64,000 nucleotides of DNA, from positions 357,918,587 to 357,982,586 of the forward strand of contig OZ024742.1 of the NCBI GenBank assembly GCA_964016885.1. Direction: 5' to 3'. The stretch comes from Eledone cirrhosa (lineage: Eukaryota; Mollusca; Cephalopoda; Octopoda; Eledonidae). Shown here piece after piece: positions 1 through 11,216 of this stretch. The notes below the pieces were generated by a model that saw nothing but the letters and a program-made list of their open reading frames with translations, was not told the origin of the DNA and made no database searches. Position 1 is the first letter of the stretch, and each line of letters starts with the position of its first letter. The translations under genes were made by a program, and so were the position numbers.

Positions 1-463
1 ATCAATCTCAGGGTGATTGAAGTTGTCTGCAATAAAAACATAAGTGGCTGTTTTCCTGGCAGCAGCTCTGAGGAGATCACAAACCTATGTGTCCTGATGG
101 TAATTTGGGAGACGGCAAACAACTCCAAGTAGCAGTGTTGACATGGTCAGACGCATATCGCAGAAAATTACTTCTTGTTCAAATCAATGCAAGGAATTGC
201 TGAAAGGTTTAAACGAACATAAACCATCACACCATCACCACTACAATTAATGCGGTCTTTGGGAAACAAGTTGTAGCCAGCTATGCTGAAAACCCCATCA
301 CAGAGAAAGGAATGTGCCCATATTTCTGTGACTGTAATGAAATCGGGGTCGATACTTTTGACATAAAAATCAAAATGATGTATCTTGTTGCATAGACTAC
401 GAGCATTTAATGACGTCAATTAGTACCTTGATTTCAGTTTATGATGATGTGTAGAGGATGGCA

Positions 464-465
<2 letters not shown>
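1..465 (-). pseudogene. CR1-like LINE ORF2 endonuclease fragment
   Basis: The minus strand reads the start of a LINE ORF2 apurinic-type endonuclease (LNARSLCNKI, DFITVTEIWAH, GYNLFPKDRIN) in an open stretch at 168-419. It is clearly the same family as the plus-strand LINE ORF2 that starts near 5131. Positions 1-167 continue the homology to LINE positions of about 5376-5560, and the part right of 419 matches the region just before ORF2, so the copy runs off the window on the left. A stop follows the conserved AIPCIDL stretch, close to where the 5.1-kb copy also has a stop. It is a dead fragment with no RT domain in this window. Confidence 0.85.
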
Positions 466-974
<509 letters not shown>

Positions 975-1094
975 AAAAGGAAAACAGAAATAACAACACA
1001 ATCGGTACAGTATATGGAAGGGATATATTAGGTTAACGCTTGCTATAGCAGGAAGAGGGTCTTAACGTTTCGGACGCTAGTCCTTTATCATCAT

Positions 1095-1133
<39 letters not shown>

Positions 1134-1588
1134 GGCATACGTCAAAACGGCCGGTCTCAAAAGTGAAACTAATTTTTTACAGTTACGTACACTCACTCAT
1201 CTGAATAGATTTGTGTATATATAGTCCTGTATAAACTTCGAGATGACTATAATGCAGACACACGCAATTGTATGGATTTATTAATATATATATATGTGTG
1301 GGTGTGTATATGTATGTATATATATGTGTGTGTGTATGTATATATATATATGTGTGTTTGTATATATATATGTGTGTTTGTATATATATATGTGTTTGTA
1401 TATATATATATATGTGTGTATATGTGTACATATACACACATATATATGTTGTACATGTGTATATACATCTATAAGTTTGTGGATGTGTGTAAAAAAATAT
1501 CACGTATTCACAATCCAAATTGAAAATAATGACGTACGTAACTGTCAAAAATTAGTTTCACTTTTGAGACCGGCCGTTTTGACGTATG

Positions 1589-1590
<2 letters not shown>
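1134..1590. mobile_element. TIR element (MITE-like) inserted in a TA microsatellite
   Basis: Positions 1134-1190 and 1534-1590 are 57-bp terminal inverted repeats that differ at one base. Both ends begin GGCATACGTCAAAACGGCC. The element is 457 bp and is flanked on both sides by TA repeats, which fits a TA target as used by Tc1/mariner-type elements, although a target duplication cannot be told from the microsatellite. The interior is mostly TATG/TGTA low-complexity DNA, so it codes for nothing; reading frames across it (about 1183-1699) are products of the simple repeat. No transposase partner is visible in the window. Confidence 0.8.

Positions 1591-1646
<56 letters not shown>
1591..1646. 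repeat. TA microsatellite
   Basis: Uninterrupted TA dinucleotides directly right of the TIR element. A matching TA run lies left of it at about 1097-1130, so the element appears to have split one microsatellite. Confidence 0.95.
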
Positions 1647-1650
<4 letters not shown>

Positions 1651-1807
1651 CATGTATGTAGATATGTGTGTGTATATATATTCTACAAGATATTGCCATT
1701 TAAACTTAAATTAAGTACCACTCCTACACTTTTTATTTATTTTGTCTTGTGCTACTTTTATTTTATGCAACTGCTTTTTTGTATGTATTTTCTGCTAATA
1801 TATATAT

Positions 1808-1952
1808 GATGTTAGGAAGGGCATCGAGCCGTAGAAAACCTGCCAGATACAGTCCTATACAAGCAAGACACAGTCATCAAATCAATCTTGCCTCAAGTGG
1901 GACAATTCCCGTCTAACCCATGGAAGATAGAGGTTAAACGATGATGATGATA
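1808..1952 (+). mobile_element. SINE/LINE 3' tail, GATGATGA-ending
   Basis: The copy starts at GATGTTAGGAAGGGCATC, passes through AAACCTGCCAG and GGGACAATTCCCGTCTAACC, and ends TTAAACGATGATGATGA. The same segment forms the 3' end of the RTE-like LINE copies at 33.9 and 34.9 kb and of the tRNA-headed SINE at 17.1-17.4 kb. This copy has no head, so it is either a 5'-truncated LINE or a 5'-truncated SINE. Confidence 0.85.
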
Positions 1953-2724
1953 TATTCTTATTTCCATTCTTTCCAGCCTTCTCTGCTGCCTAAGTTTCAT
2001 CATATCTTGTGCCCATAAATCACAGCAGTTCCCATATACAGCATACATATTTTGCTTCAGTTTCAGACACTCTTCCTTTCATTAGCACAGCACTTAGTTC
2101 TTAGAACTTCTTCCATACACATCTCCCTCTAGCTATTGCCAGTGATTCATCCTCAGCCTCCATTCAACAGGTCACCAAGAAAAACAATGCTCTCACATAT
2201 TCTATTTTTAAACCATTCTCATATCTCTGCATGCCACAAGAGATGACTAAAGGTTTGGGACCAGAAAGGTATCTGTCTGTAAGACACCATGAAAAGGAAC
2301 CGATTTACTTATAATAGAGAGAGATGGGGTGAGCGAGAGAGACAGAGGCAGTAAGTACCTTCAGATAGCTTAGCTAGGATGTGACAATAACTATCCCATA
2401 AAATTAGGGTCCTTGGCACTTGCCCCTAACCACAGAAAACAAACTAACTTTGAAACATAAGTATAATAATCTGCTATAAAAGGTGGTGAGGAAGGGGTGT
2501 GAGGAGATATTGGATAATATTTTGAAGTTTTGGAAACAAAAAATATTTAAAAGCCCCCATTATCAGCAGAGACCTTCAAAATGCTAGAAATAGGAGTTAA
2601 ATCACTTAAAATAACGTATAGCATATTTATTGAGTAATGTACACATTGGTACATTATATGTGAAATATAAACACATGCCACACTGTAAAGTGCTTGTGTA
2701 CATGTCATAACAAAAAGCAACCAT
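1953..2724. other. No gene seen
   Basis: There are only short frames on either strand and no transposon family that I recognise. A purine-rich GAGAGA stretch lies near 2317-2350. The base composition is slightly richer in C than the surroundings, but no coding signal can be supported. Confidence 0.5.
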
Positions 2725-2925
2725 TACTCACTGTAAATGAGGTTGGTGTTAGGAATGGTATCCAGTTCTAGAAACCTAGCCAGAATCAGTTCTGTATGAG
2801 CAAGACATGGTCACCTGATCTGGTATTGCTCACAACAGGAGAACTCATATAACCCATGCTAGTGGGGAAAAATGGACATAAATGGCGATGATGTTGATGG
2901 TGATGAAGATGATGGTGGTGGTCAT
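2725..2925 (+). mobile_element. Diverged SINE/LINE tail copy
   Basis: The order of motifs is the same as in the other copies: TGTAAATGAGGTTGGTGTTAG, a variant of GGGCATCCAG, ATGAGCAAGACATGGTCA, AACCCATGCTAG, then GATGATG-rich sequence that runs to about 2925. It is more diverged than the copy at 1808, with AGTGGGGAAAAATGG in place of AGCGTGGAAGATGG. Confidence 0.8.
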
Positions 2926-3219
2926 AGAGGGAATGCCTTTAATACTTCATCTTAATTTTACTCATTCAGAGTTAGCTTTGAGTTGAACAACATAAACAAC
3001 ATCAACATCACTTAAATATATCATCTCATGCAAATAAATAAAACATACAAGTTAATTTTCTTCATTCATTAAAAAAAAAATGTTTTGTTTAAATGTTGTG
3101 TTTAACACTGTAGATGTTGTTCTCTTTTATCCTACAATCACTGAGAATGTGTAATGTAACCTTAAAACAAACACATTCAGTACGGCAGCATGTTTAGTTG
3201 AAATTTATATATATATATA
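2926..3219. other. No gene seen, AT-rich spacer
   Basis: AT-rich sequence with a short A-run near 3070 and a TA run near 3208-3220. I see no coding frame and no repeat that I can assign. Confidence 0.5.
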
Positions 3220-3249
3220 GTTATGTAATAAACAACATAAGATAAGTAT

Positions 3250-3307
3250 TTCATTTACCAGTGGTTTCTTGAAGACAGATGTGTTTGTCTTCAGTCGTCA
3301 GAATGAA
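3250..3307 (-). ncRNA. Hammerhead ribozyme candidate, PLE left arm
   Basis: On the minus strand the core CTGACGA (3301-3295) follows TTCATT. Stem II is TGAAGACA paired with TGTCTTCA (8 bp) around an 8-base loop. Then come GAAA, stem III ACC-act-GGT (3 bp) and an A at position 17, and AATGAA closes a 6-bp stem I with TTCATT. The predicted cut lies between 3256 and 3255. All residues C3-A9, G12-A14, U16.1 and H17 agree with the type I hammerhead; the one deviation is C and A instead of G-C at 10.1/11.1. Hammerheads are known in the terminal repeats of Penelope-like elements, and the placement here fits. Confidence 0.7.
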
Positions 3308-3514
3308 TAAAAAACATGGTGTTTTTATTAAATATGGATTTGAAAACAAAATTTAGGAAATATGAAAGTGAGGCTGAAAAAAAACGGGCGAAAAGAAAAT
3401 AGGGGAAAAAATAAAATATATATATATATATATAAAAATAAAAATATAAGTATCCAGAACGTAAACATACACACAATCAACTACGCGCATATAGTAAAAA
3501 GTACGTAGACGTAT

Positions 3515-3913
3515 ACTTACACACAAGTGAAAAGAAACCACACTATTTCGTGTGAGACACTATACCGGCCAATCTTACGTACATTTGTAAAGTCTTCCTG
3601 AACATTGACTTCGCTTCTAACCTACATACACCTTTTAATTATATATATATATATATAATTATATATTCATGTGCAGATCTTTTTGTACACACACACACAT
3701 AATACATAGGAAAACAGAAACAGAAAAACAAAAACAAAACATAAACAAACATTTATCTCGTTAACTTACGCAGCATATTTATCTGTTTACATGCGCAGAC
3801 TCTTTTGTACACACACGCACAATATTTAGGAAAACGGAAACAAAAATACACAAAAAAACTAAACAAAATACAAACATTTTATTTCTATCGTAATCAAGTG
3901 CGCTAAACCTATA
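3515..3913 (+). promoter_or_regulatory. 5' UTR of the CR1-like LINE with a tandem duplication
   Basis: Non-coding leader of the LINE. Two related segments of about 120 bp follow each other: one starts near GTGCAGATCTTTTTGTACAC (3671) and the other near GCGCAGACTCTTTTGTACAC (3794), each followed by AGGAAAACRGAAAC. Repeated 5' UTR units are common in LINEs and may hold the internal promoter; no specific promoter motif can be named. A TA run lies at about 3641-3657. Confidence 0.55.
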
Positions 3914-5105
3914 TTGTTTACATTCTGTGTTTTTCTACGAATGGGCAGACACAACAAAATTGCCATGGTGATATCCATGGATGAAGTATGCGACAAAACT
4001 GGTCGATGTTCGAAAATAGAACATTGCCCAGAAAATCACACCTGCCATATCTGTACGGAACCCGAAAACTCATTCCGTAATCGTTGGGTCGAATGTGGAA
4101 CCTGTCACATCTCTGTCTGCCTTCAATGCGCCACAAGCTTCCGGAAGATCCCAGGCCAAATCAAGAAACATCATATTGCTATGATGGATAGACTCTGTGA
4201 GATGGTCCAGCTAACAAATTGGTCCTTTCAGTGCCTGGACTGTATGTCTGCTTCTACCATTGCCGCTGAACAACAACAAAAACCAACGACCGTAGCTCCT
4301 GCTACCACCCCCGTTGAAGGACTTCATCAACAACAGCAACCCATGTTTTCCTCCCCCGTTACTTTTCAACAACATCAACCGACGACTGTGTCTTCCCCTA
4401 CCATGCCTGCTGAAGAAGAACAACAACAAAAATCCACCGTCAATACGGAGTTTGAGGAAATACGGCAAATGATTTCCGCTTTAAGCCGAGAAATAGCGGG
4501 AATAAAACCAAGTGTTCGTGTAGAACCCCACAATGAGGGATCTTACCGGAGTGCCTTGTTAAAAAATCTCCGCGTACCTCATGTTGAACCTAGACGCAAT
4601 GCGAATGCCACTGAATCTGCAAACAATGAAGTGATTGCCATTGGTGTACCAAAAGACATAGTTGATCTTCAGGCATTTGATGCCAGTTCATCCAGACTTG
4701 GGCTGTGCTCCCGAAAAGTGTGCTCTACGCCTTGGGCGACCAGGCTCGAAACCCGGGCTAATTATACTGACTATTTCGAACTCAAATGAGGCACGTTCAT
4801 ACCTTGTAGCCTCTGATAAAGCTAGGCGTGAAAGTTGGATTGCTTTCCGAACACGCCCTGGTCTTCCACCTGATGTCCGCCCAAAGTTGCGTGCTGCAGC
4901 TTCCTTAAACCGCAGCTCGGCAGAACATGAAAGCTTCAGCCTACGAGATGATGGGCAGATATGGAAATTTGTTAAGGCTGGTGAAACATGGAAAAAAGAT
5001 ACCAGCTGGTCTGAAAACACTGTACCCACAACAACTGACAATAAAAAAAAACTGAAAAAACTCTGGGAAAATAAATCAGAACAACCTGCCATCTCCTGCA
5101 GATAA
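3914..5105 (+). pseudogene. LINE ORF1 protein with PHD-like zinc finger (frameshifted)
   Basis: The likely start is the Met at about 3941 (MGRHNKIAMV), because the residues before it are LINE leader. Residues 40-120 hold paired cysteines (CHIC, CGTC, CLQC, CLDC) with a histidine between, a PHD/RING-like zinc finger seen in ORF1 of CR1-type LINEs. A Gln/Thr/Pro-rich linker follows (QQQQKPTTVAP, HQQQQPMF), then a short coiled-coil-like stretch (FEEIRQMISALSREI). Near 4680 the frame shifts and the homologous reading continues from 4662 to 5105 (RSYLVASDKARRESW to the end), probably an RNA-binding part. ORF1 proteins coat the LINE RNA. The frameshift makes this copy non-functional. The gap to ORF2 is short, as expected. 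Confidence 0.8.
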
Positions 5106-5130
5106 CCATATACTTGAATCAAGGTACACA

Positions 5131-8002
5131 TTGTTGTCCTTGAATGCACGTAGTCTATGCAATAAGATTCATCTTTTTGTCTCCTACGTCAAAAGTATCA
5201 ACCCTGACTTCATTACAGTCACGGAAACTTGGGCACATCCCTTACTCTGTGATGGGGTTTTCAGCATAACTGGCTACAACCTGTTTCGTAAAGACCGCAT
5301 TAATCGTGGTGGTGGTGATGTAATGGTCTACGTTCGGTCAAATTTGTCGGCAATTCCTTGTGTTGATTAGAACCAATCACAGCAGGAAGTTTTTTTCTGC
5401 GTTATACGTATAACCATGTCAACACTGCTACTTGGAGTCGTTTACCGTCCCCCAAATTATCATCAGGACACTCAACTTTGTGATATCCTCAGAGCTGCTG
5501 CCAGAAAAACAGCCACTTATATTTGTATTGCAAGAGACTTCAATCACCCTGAGGTTGACTGGGAAACCTTTCGTTGGCCGCCAAGTGCAAATGACTTCCT
5601 TGAGCTAGTGCTGGACTCGAGTTGGTCCCAAGTAGTCACCTCCCCAACAAGAGGTGACAACACTTTGGACCTACTCTTCACCACTACACCTGAAACTGTC
5701 ATTAGTGTTACTGCTGAGGAACCTTTAAGTGACTCTGATCATGCTATGATCATTGCCAATCTATCCCTCATGGGCAGTAACAAGAACCACAACCATCTCC
5801 AAACTGCTCACTTTGACTGGAATAAAGCAGACTGGAACTGTTACTGCACTGAGCTGCAACGTCCAAGCTGGCTTGAGTTCTACGACTCTGGAGATGTTAA
5901 CACTGTACTCCAGAACATCCTGAGCTCAATATGGACAGTATGTGCAGCATCGGTGCCAGGTAAGCGGAAAAAACATCCCAAAAGTGCAATTTGGGAGACT
6001 GCAGCTGTCCGTGTTGCCAGAAAAGAACGTCGCAATGCTGAACGTGAGTACAAACTTCACAAATCAGACATCAATAGGAAGAGGCGAAACAAATCGTCCA
6101 ACCACCTCAAACAGGTGACAAAAGAGGCAGTGCTTCAATTTGAGCAGCGTATAGCAACCAGCCCTGACAGTAAGGTGTTCTGGAAGTATGTTCACTCAAA
6201 GCAGAGGTCTCACTCTCCAATTGGTCCTCTTCACAATCCCCACACAAGCCAGGTTGCTGGCGACACCTAGGAATGCGTAGAGCTTATTGCTGAAAGCTAT
6301 GCAGGTATTTTCACTATTGAAGACCAGAGTGTACCGTCTCCACCACCTATGACACCGGACTCTATTACAACCATGGAATTTACACCTGCAAATCTTCGAC
6401 GTCACCTAAAAAATAAACGCAACCATGCCTCTCCTGGTTTTGATGGTGTTACGTACCTGCTTCTTAAACGTGGTGGGTACTTCCTTCTGCACCAGCTATA
6501 CGCTCCTTCCAATTCTCTCTGAACAACAGTGCTACTCCAGAACAGTGGAAAACTGCCAGTGTCATTCCTCTGTTCAAAAAGTGTGACCGCAAATCACCTG
6601 TAAACTATCGTCCAGTCAGTCTTACTAGTTGCATTGCCAAACTGATGGAATCCTGTGTCAGAGAAACACTTTGGAACTTCTGGAACTCTCACAGTCTTAT
6701 CCGGCCCTCGTAATTTGGATTTATCCCCAACTCCAACTGCTGTGATCAACTTATCGAGTTTCTTGAAGACATCACCCGGATCACTGATGGCGGCTCATGG
6801 GTGGATGTTGTTTACCTTGACTTTGCGAAAGCTTTCAATTCTGTCCCACACAGAAGGCTTATGGCAAAACTCTCTGCAATGGGTGTGAAGGATGATCTTT
6901 TTAACTGGTTGAAGTCCTTCATTCTCAGTCGAAGAGAGGTAGTCACGGTTCTAGGACAGCATTCCTCACCATATGAGATGTCATCTGGTGTACCACAGGG
7001 ATCTGTTCTTGGCCCCCTTTTGTTTGTGGCATATATTAATGACATAGATGCCAACTTAAAGAATTCCACAGTACTAAAGTACGCAGATGACATCAAGCTG
7101 TACCTTGAGATAAAAAGGACAGATCCTGAACACTATAGATCTTGCTTGCAGTCTGACCTGGACACAATGAAACAATGGATCTCAGACTGGCAACTCAAGC
7201 TAGCTGTGGAAAAGTACACCACCATGCATTTTGGGAGTAAAAACCCAGCGTCCACATACTCCCTCCACAGCACTAATATCAAGAAGTTTTCTATGAACGT
7301 GACCTCGGCATTACGGTCAGCAGTGATTTGCGTTGGACGAAGCACGTCTCTAAAATTGTCAAGAGAGCTGAGGGTGTCTTGGCATCACTCAGCAAGACCT
7401 TTGTCAGCCGCTCTCAAGCTATCTATGTATGGCTGTACATGGCTATGGTGCGACCACACTTAGAATTTGCATCACCAGTCTGGAACCCCTATCTTGCTCA
7501 GAACATTGACCGCTTCGAAACTGTTCAGAGACGTGCAACCAAGCGAATACCCTCCATCAGGCATCTACCATACTCTGAACGCCTTGCTTCTCTGGGTATG
7601 GATACATTGAAGTTCCGACGCCTGGCAACTGATTTGGTAAACAACCACAAAATTGTTAACCATCTTGCCAACAACAACCCTGAGCACATTTTTGATTTCC
7701 ATGTGTCTAACATACGTGGACATGCCCACAAAGTCAGAAAACAGCACAGTTCCCATGACTTTCGGAAACATTTTTCATGCTCAGAGTTGCTGAAGCATGG
7801 AACAAACTACCTGCATCAGTTGTTAGCTGTCGAGACACTGCATCCCTTAAAACCTCCATGCTTCCCGAGATTCGCCAACACTACACATAATGTTCCCCTC
7901 CATACACACGCACACATGTATATCATGACTCATACACTATTCACTTCTCTGACATTTGTATATTATTATATGTACTATACATACACCTTTGACGAGTTGT
8001 AG
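5131..8002 (+). pseudogene. LINE ORF2: APE endonuclease plus reverse transcriptase (broken)
   Basis: The endonuclease part begins LNARSLCNKI, has the TETWAH motif and ends around LSDSDHAMI with the conserved SDH catalytic triplet (about 5725-5750). ARDFNHPEVDW replaces the usual GDFNHP. The reverse transcriptase shows VIPLFKKCDRKSPVNYRPVS (6565-6625), YLDFAKAFNSVPH (6810-6850), GVPQGSVLGPLLF (6985-7025) and YADD (about 7081-7092), then a C-terminal part (RAEGVLASLSKTF, AMVRPHLEFASPVWNPYL, RRATKRIP) typical of CR1/Jockey-type ORF2. Breaks are in-frame TAG at 5368 and 6268, a frame loss near 6480-6800 and a frameshift near 7300. The original protein would make and insert the cDNA; this copy cannot. 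Confidence 0.88.
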
Positions 8003-8046
8003 TGCACCTGAGCACTTTACACAATAATTTCATTATTATTATTATA

Positions 8047-8227
8047 AGCGTATTAGCGTCTACAAGGAAATATGGATAGGAACATAAACACATACACATA
8101 CATATACACATATATATACATAAATACATACGCATACATATACACAGATATATATGCACTCAAATTTGGGAAGTAGTGGGGAAGCAGAAATAACTAAATA
8201 AAAAAATAAATAAGGACAAAAATTACA

Positions 8228-8294
<67 letters not shown>

Positions 8295-8510
8295 AAAGTA
8301 AAAACGAAAACAAAATAAAGTAAAAGAAGAGGAGGACGTGTTGACAACGATAGGTGTGAGTGTGTGTGTGATGGGGGGGGGGGATAAATAAAAACAACTG
8401 AAATATAAACAAATACACAAGATATGAATATTTATATATATATATATATATATACATATACATGTGTATATACCTATCCACACATGCAAACACACATGCA
8501 TATATATGTA
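8047..8510 (-). mobile_element. Inner part of the PLE left arm
   Basis: GTATTAGCGTCTACAAGGAA near 8049 and the sequence to about 8510 are the inverse of 9930-10380 (for example CACATGCAAACACACATGCA here and TGTGTTTGCATGTGTGGATA there). It holds TA runs at about 8236-8292 and 8435-8453, a G-run at 8372-8381 and no real reading frame. It continues the arm that is cut off at 3514 by the LINE. Confidence 0.75.
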
Positions 8511-8529
8511 TATATATATATAAAATAAA

Positions 8530-9010
8530 TATACGTAATCATAGATATAATAAGATATTTAATAAAAATGTCGTTAAAATCAGTTACTCTTGCTGCCCAG
8601 CAATGAAAACTAAAATTAACAACTCTAATGGTACTAGAGTAAATCCAGGATGCAGTTGCAGGAAGCTGGAAGAATGCCCATTACAGGGTAAATGTAATAC
8701 CAAATCTATTGTGTATGAGGCCAAATTGACACCTATGATTAATAACCAGCCAGCCAGGAGTGAACGATATGTTGGCATGACTCAGGACAGATTTAAAACC
8801 AGGTATTATGCATTAAAGACAAAAACATTCCGTACACTATTGATTGGTCTATTTTAGACCACTCAAGAGAATACCAAAGGAGCACAATGAAATGTACCAC
8901 GGAAAAATTTAGAATTCTCCAAAACTTGAAAACCCCTACCACTTGTCTGAACTCTAAGACCGAGTTCTTTAGACGTTGTCCACACCTGAACTCGCATCTA
9001 CTTTTTAACT
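8530..9010 (+). pseudogene. Penelope-like GIY-YIG endonuclease relic
   Basis: The frame reads [17 protein letters not shown], the junction between RT and endonuclease that is characteristic of Penelope-like elements, then CSCRKLEECPLQGKC (a Cys-rich zinc-binding stretch) and SIVYEAKLTP...RYVGMTQDRFKTRY, which is the GIY-YIG signature region (IVYEA and YVG). About 35 residues of the middle are missing after this point. In the next frame the C-terminal part resumes (IKDKNIPYTIDWSI, KFRILQN, LNSKTEFFRRCPH). The GIY-YIG domain nicks the target DNA in canonical PLEs. Deletion and frame changes show that it is dead. The RT palm is absent, so the copy is 5'-truncated. Confidence 0.85.
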
Positions 9011-9977
9011 GGATTAACATACCAACGATTACTCAACTACCTAGAGCTTCTTTACTTATCACGCGTTCAACTCACTACCAATATCGTTACCTTTTGAACT
9101 TTTACTTTCTACCAATATATATTTTTTCTCCCTCATTTCTTTCTATATTTCATTTTACTTATATCCCCCCCCCCCACTATCTACCATACCTTTAATATAT
9201 ACACAACCACCACCTTTATCCTTTACCCAGATCACTTTTTAACTATATAACCTTATCCAGATCTCATCACTTACTCTCTACTATAACTTTTACACCAACT
9301 TTCTCCCTTACCTGTTTTTAATAATTGTTTTTATTATTTTATTTCATTCTTACTTACCCACCAGGTTTTTAAGTGTACTCACTTAGGGTTGTATGTGGGC
9401 GCATATGCAGACAGACTTACGTGTACTTACATATTTACGTGTTTTTATTTATATGCATGTGTGCGCGTGTGTATGTATGTGTGTATATATATATATATAT
9501 AAATATGTGTATGTGTGTTTGTATATATATATATAGAGAGAGAGATATGTATGTCTATATTTGTTTATATGTATTTGTATATATGTATGCATGTGTTTGT
9601 ATATATGTTTATATATGTGTGTATGGATTTACGTATATGTTTATTTGTATGCGTGTGTTAATTTCTTATTGCGTGAGTTGTCCGCACGCATATGTGTACG
9701 TATTTACGTCGGTTATGTACCTTTGAGATTCATTTATTTTTTGTATGTTTTTTTTTGTATGTGTATGCATGTGGATGTGTGTGTATTTGCATGTATGTAT
9801 GTGTGTTTATATATTTGTGTGTGTGTATGTGTGTGTATATATGTGTTTATATATGTATATGTATGCACATGTGTGTGTATGTGTACGTATATTTATTTTA
9901 CATATATATACACATATATATGCGTGTGTGTTTGCATGTGTGGATAGGCACATATGCATGTATATGTGTATGTGTGC

Positions 9978-10025
<48 letters not shown>

Positions 10026-10467
10026 GCATATCTTGTGTATTTGTTTATATTTAAGTTGCTTTTATTTATTTGCCAATACACTCACACTTATCGTTGTCAA
10101 CACGTCACCCCTTCTTTTACTTTATTTAGTTTTCGTTTTTACTTTCTTATATATATTATATATATATATATTTATATATATATATATATATATACATATA
10201 TTTTTTGTTCTTATTTATTTTTTTAATTTAGTTATTTCTACTTCCCTAATACTTCCCAAATTTGAATGCATATATATCTGTGTATATGTATGTGTATGTA
10301 TTTATGTATATATCTGTGTATATGTATGTGTATGTATTTATGTTCCTGTCCATATTTCCTGTAGACGCTAATACGTTTATGTGAGAAAGTATACGTCTAC
10401 GTACTTTTTAGTATATGCGCGTAGTTGATTGTGTGTATGTTTACGTTCTGGATATTTATATTTTTAT

Positions 10468-10498
<31 letters not shown>

Positions 10499-10604
10499 CC
10501 CTATGTCCTTTTCGCCCGTTTTTTTCAGCCTCACTTTCATATTTCCTAAATTTTGTTTTCAAATCCATATTTAATAAAAAAAAAAAAACACCATGTTTTT
10601 TTTA
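9011..10604 (+). mobile_element. 3' region of the PLE, mostly TG/TA low-complexity DNA
   Basis: After the endonuclease relic the sequence is pyrimidine-rich to about 9360 and then becomes TATG/TGTG-type simple sequence to about 10380. The open frames of 90-208 codons seen there consist almost only of Tyr, Ile, Cys, Val and Met from the repeat and are not genes. The distal part, from about 9930, is matched in inverse orientation by the left arm. A TA run lies at about 9981-10019. Confidence 0.7.
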
Positions 10605-10660
10605 TTCATTCTAATGACTAAAGAAAGACATCTGTCTTCAAGAAACGACTGGTAAATGAA
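10605..10660 (+). ncRNA. Decayed hammerhead-like motif, PLE right arm
   Basis: This is the mirror copy of the ribozyme candidate at 3250-3307. Stem I (TTCATT and AATGAA) is intact, but the core reads CTAATGA instead of CTGACGA (G5 is lost), stem II has mismatches, and stem III has ACG opposite GGT. It is very unlikely to cleave. Confidence 0.6.
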
Positions 10661-10738
10661 ATAATTATTTTATGTTGTTTATTACATAACTAATAAGCTC
10701 TGTAGGTTACATATGGCACTCTTTTTTCCTGTACATTT

Positions 10739-10761
10739 TTAGTCTTCAAAATTATTATTAT

Positions 10762-10795
<34 letters not shown>

Positions 10796-10860
10796 GTCTA
10801 ACCCATGCTAGCGTGGAAGATAGACGCTAAACGAAGATGATAATGATGATGATGATATAC
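10739..10860 (+). mobile_element. Short dispersed repeat, TA run and SINE tail fragment
   Basis: TTTTAGTCTTCAAAATTATT at 10739 is a motif also found at 10995 and 34067. A TA run (about 10765-10793) follows, then a SINE/LINE tail fragment CTAACCCATGCTAGCGTGGA at 10798 that ends in GATGATGATGAT at about 10857. Confidence 0.75.
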
Positions 10861-11216
10861 ACATGCATGCATATATATATATATATATATATACATACAT
10901 GTGTGTCTATATATATAAACATAGACACACACATATGTATGTATATACACACACACATATATATATATTTATCCTTATCAAGCCCTCTTTGGATTTTAGT
11001 CTTCAAATTTATTATTATTTGGCTCTCTCGGTTGAGCACTCTATTGACTTATATTCATCATGCAGAAACAACATCTGAATATTTCTACAAAGAACATACC
11101 AGTACCAAGCAGGAAAGTATACCTAAAACTCCTGATAACCAAAGTATCGTCTTTCTGTCTTCCTCCGGTTGCAACGTTTTTTGAAATATTCACTTCTGCG
11201 TTTACAGATTGACTTT
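10861..11216. repeat. TA/CA microsatellite and unassigned dispersed repeat
   Basis: TATA/CACA runs occupy about 10861-10968. From 10975 the segment ATCAAGCCCTCTTTGGATTT and the following TTTTAGTCTTCAAATTTATT is a dispersed repeat that recurs at about 34050-34105. The rest, to 11216, has no assignable gene. Confidence 0.6.

Larger units (their letters stand above)
3515..8046 (+). mobile_element. CR1-like LINE, nearly full length, inactive
   Basis: A 4.5-kb non-LTR retrotransposon with a 5' UTR, ORF1 (PHD-like zinc finger protein), ORF2 (endonuclease plus reverse transcriptase) and a 3' end with an ATT-repeat tail (near 8030-8045), a tail type typical of CR1/L2-type LINEs. It sits inside the left arm of the Penelope-like element: PLE homology stops near 3514 and resumes near 8047, with about 11 bases of the other arm's sequence missing at the junction. 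Both ORFs carry stops and frameshifts, so it is dead. A 5'-truncated 3' end of the same family lies at 15882-16068 and an endonuclease fragment at 1-465. Confidence 0.85.
3220..10690. mobile_element. Penelope-like element in fold-back form, split by a LINE
   Basis: The outer ends are inverted copies of each other: AGTTATGTAATAAACAACAT near 3222 and its reverse complement ending near 10690. The left arm (3220-3514 plus 8047-8510, minus strand) matches the right arm (about 9930-10690, plus strand) when the LINE between 3515 and 8046 is taken out. Inside lies a plus-strand Penelope-type GIY-YIG gene relic at 8530-9010. The unit is therefore a 5'-truncated PLE with an inverted copy of its own 3' part joined upstream. 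PLEs with inverted or tandem terminal repeats are established; the assignment of this copy rests on the protein relic. Confidence 0.8.

Noticed and set aside
1020..1100. Possible hammerhead on the minus strand (ATGATGA, GGAC-tagc-GTCC, GAAACGTTAAG)
   Set aside because: C3 is missing, stem II has four unpaired bases on one side and no stem III closes before a UH site. It may be a worn PLE end, but not a supported ribozyme.
1183..1699. Overlapping frames rich in Tyr, Ile, Cys, Val and Thr
   Set aside because: They are translations of TATG/TGTA simple sequence inside the TIR element, open on both strands at once.
4211..4468. Minus-strand frame rich in Leu and Gly
   Set aside because: It is a shadow of the Gln-rich linker of LINE ORF1 on the plus strand.
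8060..10371. Frames of 90-208 codons around the TA/TG-rich PLE 3' region
   Set aside because: Composition is limited to the few residues dictated by TA/TG repeats; only the GIY-YIG part at 8530-9010 has real homology.
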